Shown here piece after piece: positions 54,873 through 62,133 of a stretch of DNA of 64,000 nt. The notes beneath the pieces were generated by a model, which was not told where the DNA came from, ran no database searches, and saw only the letters and a program-made list of their open reading frames with translations. The position numbers and the translations under genes were made by a program. How positions within the stretch are numbered: the stretch's first letter is position 1; the number at the start of each line of letters is the position of its first letter. This DNA comes from Spartobacteria bacterium (GTDB taxonomy: Bacteria > Verrucomicrobiota > Verrucomicrobiia > Chthoniobacterales > UBA10450): positions 124,001 through 188,000 of the forward strand of contig PMSN01000022.1 of assembly GCA_003167555.1 (NCBI GenBank), written 5' to 3'.

Positions 54873-57320
54873 ATGAAGACTATGGAGTGTCCGACTGAGG
54901 CAATGAATCGACCAGTGGTTACCCTGGCAACCGCATCCTCCGCAAACCACGCGGTCCGCCCGCCGTTGATCAAACGATTCGACGAGATTGGCATCGAAGA
55001 CATTCCGCTCGTTGGCGGGAAGAATGCCTCGTTAGGCGAAATGCGGCGCGCGTTGACTTCCAAAGGCGTGCCGGTGCCGGATGGATTCGCGACGACGGCG
55101 GCAGCTTACTGGTACTTCCTCGAAGAAACTGACCTGAAGCCCTTCATTGAGGAGTCGCTCAGGGATCTGGATGTCACGAACATTCACGACTTGCAGGGAC
55201 GGAGTGCAAAGATTCGCGCCGCGATTGTCTCCGCTGCAATGCCGCCCGAGTTGCAGATCGAGATTCACGCCGCCTACGAGCAACTTTGCGCCCGCGCGGG
55301 CGAGATTGTCGCGGTCGCGGTGCGAAGCAGCGCAACCGCGGAGGATTTACCGGAGGCGAGCTTTGCCGGCGCACAGGAGACTTACCTGAACGTCGTCGGA
55401 GAAGAGGCGTTGCTGAAAGCGTGTCTACGTTGCTACGCGTCGCTGTTTTTCGAGCGGGCGATTTCGTATCGTGCCGATAAAGGTTATCCGCAGACCAAGG
55501 TGGCGCTGTCCATTGGGGTGCAACGCATGGTGCGCTCCGATCTCGGCACGTCGGGCGTGATCTTCACGATCGACACGGAAAGCGGCTTTCGCGACGCGGT
55601 CTTGATTAACGCCGCCTATGGCCTGGGCGAAAACATCGTCAAGGGCTCTGTTAATCCGGACGAATACTGTGTCTTTAAGCCGACATTGCGCGAACGCTTC
55701 CGCCCGATTCTGCAAAAGATCGTCGGCAGCAAGGAAGTGAAGATGATCTACGATACTGGCGCGGCCGCGGTGAAGAACGTGCCCGTGCCGCAGGCAGACC
55801 GAATGCGTTTCGCGCTGAACGATGACGACATTCTCAAGCTCGCGCGCTGGGCTTGCCTCATCGAGGAGCACTACGGCAAGCCAATGGATGTCGAATGGGC
55901 AAAGGACGGCATCACGGGTGAGCTGTTCATTGTGCAGGCGCGGCCCGAGACGGTCCAGTCACGGAAAGACACAAACGTGCTTGAGATCTACGTGTTGGAG
56001 AAGAGCAGCAAGGTTTTGGTCAAGGGCCGCAGCGTCGGCGCCAAGATTGCGTGCGGTCCGGTGCGGCTAGTAAAAAGCACCGCATCCCTGGACGAGTTTC
56101 AGGAGGGCGAAGTCCTCGTCGCAGAGAAAACAGATCCTGATTGGGAGCCGGTCATGAAAAAAGCGGCGGCGATCATCACGGATCGCGGAGGACGCACTTG
56201 CCACGCAGCGATTGTCAGTCGCGAACTGGGTGTGCCCGCGATTGTCGGAACGCAGAACGCTACGGTGTCACTGAAAGATGGGCAGGTGGTGACCGTTTCC
56301 TGCGCGGGCGGGGACACGGGCACCGTCTATGAAGGGCGCCTGCCGTTTCGTGTGCAGCGCACTGATCTGAAAGGCATCGCCCGGCCGCGGACGAAGATCA
56401 TGATGAACGTCGCCAATCCGGAAGGCGCTTTCGCCTTATCTTTCATTCCGAACGATGGCGTGGGACTCGCCCGCGAGGAATTCATCATCACGAGTTACAT
56501 CAAGGTGCATCCGTTAGCCTTGCTTGATTACGCAAACATTAAGGATGCCGCGGTGCGCGCCGAGATCGACGAACTGACGATCGGATATGAAGACAAAGCG
56601 CAATTCTTTGTCGACAAGCTCGCGCAAGGCGTTGGGATGATTGCAGCCGCCTTTTATCCAAAAGACGTGATCGTACGGCTGAGCGATTTCAAGACGAACG
56701 AGTACGCGAACCTCGTGGGCGGTCGTGCCTACGAACCGGTCGAGGAAAATCCGATGCTCGGGTTTCGCGGAGCATCTCGTTACTACAATCCGCGCTACCA
56801 GGCAGGCTTCGCTCTCGAATGCGCCGCGATGAAAAAGGTGCGGAATGAAATGGGCCTCAAAAACGTCAAGCTGATGGTGCCGTTTTGCCGCACGGTCGAG
56901 GAAGGCCGCAGAGTCATTGCCGAAATGGCGAAACACGGACTAACGCGCGGCGAGGATGGCCTGGAGATCTACGTCATGTGTGAAATCCCCAGCAACGTCA
57001 TTCTGGCCGACGAATTCGCTGAAATCTTCGACGGCTTCTCGATCGGCTCGAACGATCTCACACAATTGATTCTCGGCGTCGACCGTGACAGCGAAATCGT
57101 CGCGCCGATCTTCGACGAGCGAAATGCCGCGGTGAAAAAGATGATTGCAGAAGTGATCGCAGTCTGCCGGAAGAAAGGCCGCAAGATCGGCATCTGCGGC
57201 CAGGCCCCGAGCGATTATCCCGAGTTTGCCCAATTTCTGGTCGAGCAGAGGATCGACAGCATTTCGCTCAACCCCGACACTGTCTTGAAGACAACATTGG
57301 CAATCCTGGAGAAAGAGTAA
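54873..57320 (+). CDS. ppsA: phosphoenolpyruvate synthase
   Basis: PpsA makes PEP from pyruvate and ATP via a phospho-His. The 815-residue enzyme has the N-terminal ATP-grasp (VGGKNASLGEMRR, VAVRSSATAEDLPEASFAGAQ), the phosphohistidine His444 in GGRTCHAAIVSRE, and the C-terminal PEP/pyruvate barrel (EIPSNVILADEF, GSNDLTQLILGVDRD, GICGQAPSDYPEF). ATG 54873 fits the 47-nt box distance; ATG 54903 is an alternative. Its 3' end overlaps antisense the remnant of a DUF3800 gene. Confidence 0.95.
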   Translation: MKTMECPTEAMNRPVVTLATASSANHAVRPPLIKRFDEIGIEDIPLVGGKNASLGEMRRALTSKGVPVPDGFATTAAAYWYFLEETDLKPFIEESLRDLDVTNIHDLQGRSAKIRAAIVSAAMPPELQIEIHAAYEQLCARAGEIVAVAVRSSATAEDLPEASFAGAQETYLNVVGEEALLKACLRCYASLFFERAISYRADKGYPQTKVALSIGVQRMVRSDLGTSGVIFTIDTESGFRDAVLINAAYGLGENIVKGSVNPDEYCVFKPTLRERFRPILQKIVGSKEVKMIYDTGAAAVKNVPVPQADRMRFALNDDDILKLARWACLIEEHYGKPMDVEWAKDGITGELFIVQARPETVQSRKDTNVLEIYVLEKSSKVLVKGRSVGAKIACGPVRLVKSTASLDEFQEGEVLVAEKTDPDWEPVMKKAAAIITDRGGRTCHAAIVSRELGVPAIVGTQNATVSLKDGQVVTVSCAGGDTGTVYEGRLPFRVQRTDLKGIARPRTKIMMNVANPEGAFALSFIPNDGVGLAREEFIITSYIKVHPLALLDYANIKDAAVRAEIDELTIGYEDKAQFFVDKLAQGVGMIAAAFYPKDVIVRLSDFKTNEYANLVGGRAYEPVEENPMLGFRGASRYYNPRYQAGFALECAAMKKVRNEMGLKNVKLMVPFCRTVEEGRRVIAEMAKHGLTRGEDGLEIYVMCEIPSNVILADEFAEIFDGFSIGSNDLTQLILGVDRDSEIVAPIFDERNAAVKKMIAEVIAVCRKKGRKIGICGQAPSDYPEFAQFLVEQRIDSISLNPDTVLKTTLAILEKE

Positions 57321-57339
57321 TAGCCGAGCAACGCACACG

Positions 57340-57526
57340 GCTTGATCAATTCCCGAGCGTGTATTTCTTGGCGAATATACAGGCCGTATTTGGCCTTTAA
57401 TTCCCGCCTATACGCTTGAACCAGTTTGAAAGATTGACGCCAGTCAATGTAGCGAATTGAGATTGCCGATAAACAGAACTTCTTCGCGTCGTACGACTCA
57501 TCAACGTAAAAGAAGCGAACGGACAT
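57340..57526 (-). pseudogene. DUF3800 protein, N-terminal remnant
   Basis: MSVRFFYVDESYDAKKFCLS and KAKYGLYIRQEIHAREL closely match the start of the DUF3800 family (associated with phage and mobile elements). At about 57345 the similarity ends abruptly, and the frame continues meaninglessly through the antisense 3' end of ppsA. The gene has lost most of its length at this junction. Confidence 0.7.
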
Positions 57527-57686
57527 GGGGAGAGATTCGGACAAACAATAGACCAGCGCCTGCCGCAACCGCCAGCTCTAAAAACCATACCGAATCCCTA
57601 CCAACACCCACAATTCCAGCATTCTCAACGAGGGGCGGCGAGCTTTTATAGTTTGCCCGGGAATTGAGCCGGGCGCGCCCCGTGTT

Positions 57687-57938
57687 TCATCCGCGACGAC
57701 TTTTCGAGACGATCATCTTGGCTGCGAACTCGACAATATCGTCTTCATCGGGAGCGCTAAGGTCGGGTCCATTGCCGTCCGAGGAGAGCGCGAAACGGAG
57801 AGCCAAATCGATCATGCCGATCGGCGTGGTCTTGTTAGTTTTCGCGAAGGCCAACAAACGCAGGCCCAGGCACGGGCTCAAATCCATTTTCGCGAGAGGC
57901 TTTCCATCCGACACGATTTGTAGTTGAAGCGGGTTCAT
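57687..57938 (-). CDS. small hypothetical protein, second of a pair
   Basis: The 83-residue ORF (MNPLQLQIVSDGKPLAKMDL...) is translationally coupled to the upstream gene: its ATG overlaps that gene's TGA (ATGA). It is acidic toward the middle and has no recognised domain. Together with the upstream basic protein it resembles a two-gene toxin-antitoxin or plasmid-stability pair, but no toxin motif can be seen. Confidence 0.5.
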   Translation of the reverse strand: MNPLQLQIVSDGKPLAKMDLSPCLGLRLLAFAKTNKTTPIGMIDLALRFALSSDGNGPDLSAPDEDDIVEFAAKMIVSKSRRG

Positions 57939-58156
57939 GAGCGAGCCGCCTTTCGATTGCGAAGGTATTGCCGGAAAGCTTGCGTATAGACATCGGCGAC
58001 CGACTTGTGCTGCTTTTTCGCAATGGCTTTGAGGCGATCAATCCAGGAGCGCGGCACATCGCAGCTTGCCCAGGGCTTCTTTGCTTGTCCGCTGAACAAA
58101 TTCAGCCGGACCATCTCTTCGTTTAGTGTGTTCATGCCCATCAGAAAAGGGGGCAA
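57935..58156 (-). CDS. small basic protein, possible RHH-like regulator
   Basis: The 73-residue ORF (a more compact start is ATG 58135, MNTLNEEMVRLNLF) ends with a basic helical segment, RSWIDRLKAIAKKQHKSVADVYTQAFRQYLRN, that resembles a ribbon-helix-helix or small DNA-binding helix pair. It precedes and overlaps the 83-residue gene, as in autoregulated small operons. The assignment is weak. Confidence 0.45.
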   Translation of the reverse strand: MPPFLMGMNTLNEEMVRLNLFSGQAKKPWASCDVPRSWIDRLKAIAKKQHKSVADVYTQAFRQYLRNRKAARS

Positions 58157-58461
58157 TTCCGAATCGGCGCAAGATCGTTTCTACGAGGGAGAACCGATTG
58201 AAACGAAACCGAAAATCAGGTGGCACGATTTGTGAGGTGCACCCCCAAAAACGTCACCTCCAGAGGGAAAACCACGATTGAGACATAACGGAACGCGCTT
58301 CCACCGCGCCTTCCTGAACATGCACTCCCCCATAGGTAAGAACTGCGCCATAACGGGCCTCGAAAATATATTTCCGTTGCGGCCGCTTAACGGTTTTCGT
58401 GCGCCGACGATATACTGCGGGACCAAACGAGTACAATTTCTTGGACGGGGGTTAGAATGAC
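58157..58461. other. intergenic region without a recognisable gene
   Basis: About 305 nt separating two small genes. Short ORFs exist on both strands but none has protein-like features. It lies in the eroded right part of the island. Confidence 0.5.
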
Positions 58462-58608
58462 ATGAAGCTATTGCCGATCTGCCTGTTCGCCGCCGCCGCA
58501 CTTGTCACATTTCTATCTGGCTGCGCATCGCAGACTGATTCGAGCGGCTATAGCCCGGGTCAGCTGCGGGCCCAGCAGTCCTCCTACGATCCAGGCGCGG
58601 GGCACTAA
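58462..58608 (+). CDS. small lipoprotein
   Basis: The 48-residue ORF (MKLLPICLFAAAALVTFLSGC) has a textbook signal peptide with lipobox LSGC (Cys21), followed by a Ser/Gln-rich tail. It should be lipidated by Lgt and trimmed by Lsp. Function is unknown. Confidence 0.65.
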   Translation: MKLLPICLFAAAALVTFLSGCASQTDSSGYSPGQLRAQQSSYDPGAGH

Positions 58609-58621
58609 CTCACTTCCCTTT

Positions 58622-58855
58622 TCACAACCCGCCGAGCGTGTTCGCGTTGTCTCTCCGCCCAGGATCATGGTCGATTGTCTCGACGATGGCGCCGGCTGCG
58701 TCGAGCACATCGATCCGCGCTGATTGATTGCCGGCGCGGAACTTCGCGTAGCCAACAGCGTGTTCCGTTGCCCCATACCACATCGGGAAGCCGAGCGCGT
58801 CCGAAACGAGCGTCACGCCGTCATTTCGCCGACGAAGTTTGATTGTGAATTTCAG
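58622..58855 (-). CDS. small hypothetical protein (immunity- or accessory-like)
   Basis: The open frame reaches 58960, but meaningful sequence begins about YLKFTIKLRRRNDGVTLVSD, with a possible CTG start at 58855 overlapping the upstream gene's TGA. Segments GATEHAVGYAKFRAGNQSARIDVLDAAGAI suggest a small beta domain. No family is assigned, and the start is uncertain. Confidence 0.4.
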   Translation of the reverse strand: MKFTIKLRRRNDGVTLVSDALGFPMWYGATEHAVGYAKFRAGNQSARIDVLDAAGAIVETIDHDPGRRDNANTLGGL

Positions 58856-59536
58856 ATAACGAGATAAATGCGTTTCGCGATAGCGTCGATACCGGACACG
58901 GATTCCGAGAGAAGCCAAAGCGCGGACGCGCCAATGTCCGCAAACCGAAAATCGACCCAAATCTTTTTTTCGATGGTCTGACTGGAATGGGGCAACGGCA
59001 TCTGCGTTTCAGGATTCACCGGGACGCCCATTATCGAAATGCCTGCCCGAAATGTGACTGCTGAAGGATCCCACGAAACTGACGATCCTTCGCTCTTCGC
59101 CGTAATTCGATGGGTTTCTGTTCGCGTCTGTTCTACGAGATCGCCGTGTTTGTTTTCATTATTAACGCGGTTGAATTTGCCAAGCCATTCCTGGCCAACT
59201 TGGTAAGGTTGTATTGACTCCAGCAAGTTCCAGAGCGGCGGGCAGGTCTTATTCAACCCGGGAAACCATTTCTGAACACGGTCCGCAAACGTCTTAGAGT
59301 CGGGCAGAATCGGAAAATAGAACGGTTCTTTACGTTTGCGCCAACGCAGTGTTTTTCGCGAATGTCGTGCGCGATGTAGTCGAGCGCTGATCTGAGGTTC
59401 TCGCACAAGTTCTTGATATCGATTTTGAGTTCTGGCTCGATCTGTTTCGCATGAAGAGACCGTTCATATTCGCCACGAATGGCCTTCAGTTGGGTCCGGG
59501 TTTTTTCAGCAAAGCGTTAACGTTGGCCTGACGCAT
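58852..59536 (-). pseudogene. frameshifted hypothetical protein
   Basis: Reading across frames recovers one protein. It starts MRQANVNALLKK (ATG 59536). A shift at an A6 run moves it into TQLKAIRGEYERSLHAKQIE and KNLCENLRSALDYIAHDIRE. A second shift at an A5 run leads into KRKEPFYFPILPDS, FPGLNKTCPPLWNLLESIQP and NNENKHGDLVEQTR, then a C-terminal domain. Both shifts fall in adenine homopolymers, so either real decay or base-calling errors could explain them. The family is not recognised. Confidence 0.55.
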
Positions 59537-59683
59537 AAATAGGACGAACCCGTTTTACCACGCCGGTCGAACTTTTCACCGCGATTTGTTAGTTGACGAT
59601 AAATGACCTCTGGACGGCTACGTAATCCGCGACAAATAAGGGCAACATTAGGGCAATGGTCGAATTGCGCATGTTGCCGAAGA

Positions 59684-59703
59684 CTCCCTATTTTCATAGG
59701 GAG
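59684..59703 (-). terminator. hairpin directly 3' of tRNA-Arg
   Basis: On the minus strand, CTCCCTAT-GAAA-ATAGGGAG forms an 8-bp stem with a GAAA tetraloop starting one base after the mature tRNA. It could end the tRNA transcript or protect its processing site. The downstream U-tract is poor, so terminator function is only likely. Confidence 0.55.
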
Positions 59704-59777
59704 CGCACCCGTGAAGATTCGAACTTCAAACCTTCTGATCCGTAGTCAGATGCTCTATCCAGTTGAGCTACGGGTGC
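59704..59777 (-). tRNA. tRNA-Arg (anticodon ACG)
   Basis: The reverse strand reads GCACCCG (acceptor), D-arm, anticodon arm with loop CTACGGA (anticodon ACG), T-arm with TTCGAAT, and CGGGTGC plus discriminator G. The acceptor stem pairs 7/7 and CCA is not encoded. Its 3' half is duplicated at 42254-42299, marking an integration target. Confidence 0.96.
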
Positions 59778-59870
59778 TTTAGCGGAAGCTAACTAGCGGA
59801 TGATGCATGGGCCGTCAAATGAACCGGACGGCAGGCTTGAGCCGAAGACGAGACCGACGATTCTCTGCCT

Positions 59871-61013
59871 GTGACGATCTTCCTCGGTTGCGGCTTCGCG
59901 GCAAAATATCCGGAAGGCGGCGGCAATTTTTCCGTGCCGCTGCAATGGATGCTTGGCCTGCGCCGGCTCGGGCTCGATGCGGTTTGGGTCGAGTTATTGC
60001 CGGCGACCGCGGACGCGCGCGAAGATGAAACGCGCATCCGGAAGTTCCAGCGGCAACTGCGCGAGCACGGACTTGGTGGCCGTTATTGTTTGCTTCATCA
60101 AACTCCCGCTGACGATGGGCACGACTTGGAACGAATGCGCTGCATCGGAATGTCGCGGCGCGAGCTGCTCGATCGTCTCGCGGGTCCGAATGCTCTGCTC
60201 AACTTGAGCTACTCGCTCCATCCGCCATTCCTCCTTCAATTCGAGCGGCGGATTTTTTGCGATCTCGATCCGAGCGAAATCTTTTTCTGGATGACGAAAA
60301 TGGAGATCGGGCAATCGCATCACCACGAGTTCTGGACGATCGGGCTCAATGTCCACGGCGCCGATTGCCGGCTGCCCGCGTCGCCGCTCCGCTGGCAGAC
60401 GTTTTTCCCCCTGGCCGACACCGAGCTTCTTCAACCGCAGCCGCGGCCACGTGCCGCAAAATTCTGCACGATCGGACAATGGTACTGGAGCGGCGGCGTG
60501 GAGGTGGAGGGCGAGTTTCCCGATCTCTCGAAGAAATTCGCGTTCGAAAAGTATCTCGATTTGCCGCGACGCGTTCCCGCCGCCCGGTTCGAACTGGCGA
60601 TGAATCTGAATGCCGACGATCCGGAAATTGCGCGACTGCGAGGGCGCGGATGGAGCGTCGTCTCTCCGCATCGCGTCGCACACACTCCCCGTCGGTATCG
60701 CCGCTACGGTGCGAACGCCCTGGCGGAATTCACCGCCGTCAAAGGGGTGGACGTCGCGTGGCGGACCGGATGGGTGAGCGATCGGGCGGCGGCATTCCTC
60801 GCCCTGGGCCGGCCCGTCATTACGGAAGACACTGGTGCGCGGAAATATTTGCCGCGCGAAAGCGGATTCCGTTTCGTCCTCGATCTCGAGGAAGCGGAAG
60901 TGGCGGCGAAGGAGGTCCTCGGTGATTGGACTCGGCTGGCCAAAGCAGCACGGGATTGCGCAGTGGAAATCTTCGATTCGACTAAAAACCTTCGCAAAAT
61001 TCTCGCGCTGTAG
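59871..61013 (+). CDS. glycosyltransferase-like protein (GT-B fold)
   Basis: The 380-residue protein starts with GTG (MTIFLGCGFAAKYPEGGGNF). The layout suggests a two-domain GT-B-like enzyme: an N-terminal substrate domain with WMLGLRRLGLDAVWVE, and a C-terminal nucleotide-sugar domain with FPLADTELLQP, AEFTAVKGVDVAWRTGWVSDRAAAFLALGRPVITEDTG (the Asp/Glu-rich sugar-nucleotide pocket) and LDLEEAEVAAKEVL. Specific donor and acceptor are unknown. Confidence 0.7.
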   Translation: MTIFLGCGFAAKYPEGGGNFSVPLQWMLGLRRLGLDAVWVELLPATADAREDETRIRKFQRQLREHGLGGRYCLLHQTPADDGHDLERMRCIGMSRRELLDRLAGPNALLNLSYSLHPPFLLQFERRIFCDLDPSEIFFWMTKMEIGQSHHHEFWTIGLNVHGADCRLPASPLRWQTFFPLADTELLQPQPRPRAAKFCTIGQWYWSGGVEVEGEFPDLSKKFAFEKYLDLPRRVPAARFELAMNLNADDPEIARLRGRGWSVVSPHRVAHTPRRYRRYGANALAEFTAVKGVDVAWRTGWVSDRAAAFLALGRPVITEDTGARKYLPRESGFRFVLDLEEAEVAAKEVLGDWTRLAKAARDCAVEIFDSTKNLRKILAL

Positions 61014-61111
61014 CAGCCGCCGTCACGGGCGGCAGGAGGTAGAAGCGAGGCTCAAAACCCGGCACGATTCTCCATTGCAAAAAGATTTTGGGATGTTACT
61101 CGTTCCCGGTT

Positions 61112-61396
61112 ATGGCTGATTTGCTGAAAGCGGACGAGGCGAAAACCCGCCTGAAAAAGGTTCCGGAATGGGAGCTCGAGAAGAAGCACATCGAGCGCAC
61201 GTTCGAGTTCGACGACTTTTCGGAATCGATCGATTTTGTGAATGGCGTGGCGGAAGTGGCGGAGGACGAGGAGCATCACCCCGACATCGACATTCGCTAC
61301 AACAAGGTGCGGCTCATTCTCTCCACCCACAGCAAGGGCGGCTTGACCGATCTCGATTTCGCGCTCGCGGAGCGGATCGACACGCTCTCGGAATAA
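61112..61396 (+). CDS. pterin-4a-carbinolamine dehydratase
   Basis: ATG 61112 is preferred; a TTG at 61088 would add eight unrelated residues. The 94-residue protein has the PCD/DCoH fold with the active-site sequence EHHPDIDIRYNKVRLILSTH. It recycles the pterin cofactor of aromatic hydroxylases, or may have a moonlighting role since no hydroxylase is nearby. A small membrane ORF begins immediately at 61397. Confidence 0.92.
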   Translation: MADLLKADEAKTRLKKVPEWELEKKHIERTFEFDDFSESIDFVNGVAEVAEDEEHHPDIDIRYNKVRLILSTHSKGGLTDLDFALAERIDTLSE

Positions 61397-61543
61397 ATGA
61401 CAATGGCGCCAAGTGCTGCGCCTAACCGCGGAAGGCAGGTGCTCGCCTGCGTCGTTGTCATCGTGACGGTGATCGTCGCGTGGAAGTTTATCGATTATCG
61501 CATGCAGCCGCCGCCGGCGCCCGCTGTAGCCGCGCCTCTATGA
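61397..61543 (+). CDS. small single-pass membrane protein
   Basis: The 48-residue ORF starts immediately after the dehydratase stop. Residues 15-28 are strongly hydrophobic (VLACVVVIVTVIVA), and a Pro/Ala-rich tail ends inside the palindromic repeat. It is plausible as a small membrane peptide, and its C-terminus is defined by the repeat. Confidence 0.45.
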   Translation: MTMAPSAAPNRGRQVLACVVVIVTVIVAWKFIDYRMQPPPAPAVAAPL

Positions 61544-61600
61544 GGCGCGACGCGGCGATAAGAGAAGATGACGCCGCTCATAGAGCGGTGGCTACAAGCG
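61522..61600. repeat. palindromic repeat (CTGTAG family), second copy
   Basis: Outer arms CGCTGTAG / CTACAAGCG match those of the element at 18039. Internal hairpins GCGCCTC-TAT-GAGGCGC and CCGCTC-ATA-GAGCGG are present. It overlaps the ends of the small membrane ORF and of the convergent DUF5069 gene. Confidence 0.75.
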
Positions 61601-62011
61601 CCCTTCGTCCGCGTCGATGAACTGAAACATCGTCTCGATGTCCGCGCGTTCCGCCAATCCGCCCTCTTTCTTGCGGCGCGTGAGCGTCTCGGAAATCTCA
61701 TCGTTCCAACCGCGCTTGCGCATAAATTCGTTCCAAATGTAGATCTCGCGTTCCGTCGGCTTGCGTCCTCTCTCGAGGCACCAGGCGAGAATTTCTTCGT
61801 CGCTTCCGCCTTCATTGACGCGCTCCGCCAAAGTCCCGTAATCAATTTTTAAGAATTCGATGCACTCTCGGTCGAAGCCTTTTCCGAGGTTCGACCGGTA
61901 CTCCTCCGGGAGTTTGCCTTGAGCGTGGACGCGAATCTTGTCGAGCATCCGCCCGAAATAGAACAAGCCGCCTATCTTTTCCGCCGGACTGCGAACGCCA
62001 AAATCTTTCAT
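61592..62011 (-). CDS. DUF5069 protein
   Basis: The 139-residue protein (GLFYFGRMLDKIRVHAQGKLP, YGTLAERVNEGGSDEEILAWC, EIYIWNEFMRKRGWNDE) matches a small family common in Verrucomicrobiota and related phyla. Its function is unknown. It is divergent from the PafA-like gene by 122 nt. Confidence 0.85.
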   Translation of the reverse strand: MKDFGVRSPAEKIGGLFYFGRMLDKIRVHAQGKLPEEYRSNLGKGFDRECIEFLKIDYGTLAERVNEGGSDEEILAWCLERGRKPTEREIYIWNEFMRKRGWNDEISETLTRRKKEGGLAERADIETMFQFIDADEGRL

Positions 62012-62133
62012 CTTGTTCGACCTTCCGATCTATCCGGCCTTGCTTCAAGTCGGCCGAACTTTGCGATTGAGCAATGGGCCGATTGGCAGGATTCTTTCGC
62101 AATCATTAAGTCACTGATTCGCTAATTGCTCCC

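Noticed and set aside
59506-59697. 63-residue minus-strand ORF next to the tRNA as a possible integrase end
   Set aside because: No tyrosine recombinase motif (R..HxxR..Y) is visible, and it overlaps the 5' part of the frameshifted gene.
61397-62133. Search for a Pup/UBact-like modifier near the PafA-like gene
   Set aside because: The only small ORF here is a membrane peptide; nothing ends with the Gly-Gly-Gln/Glu or RTGE-type tail of such modifiers.
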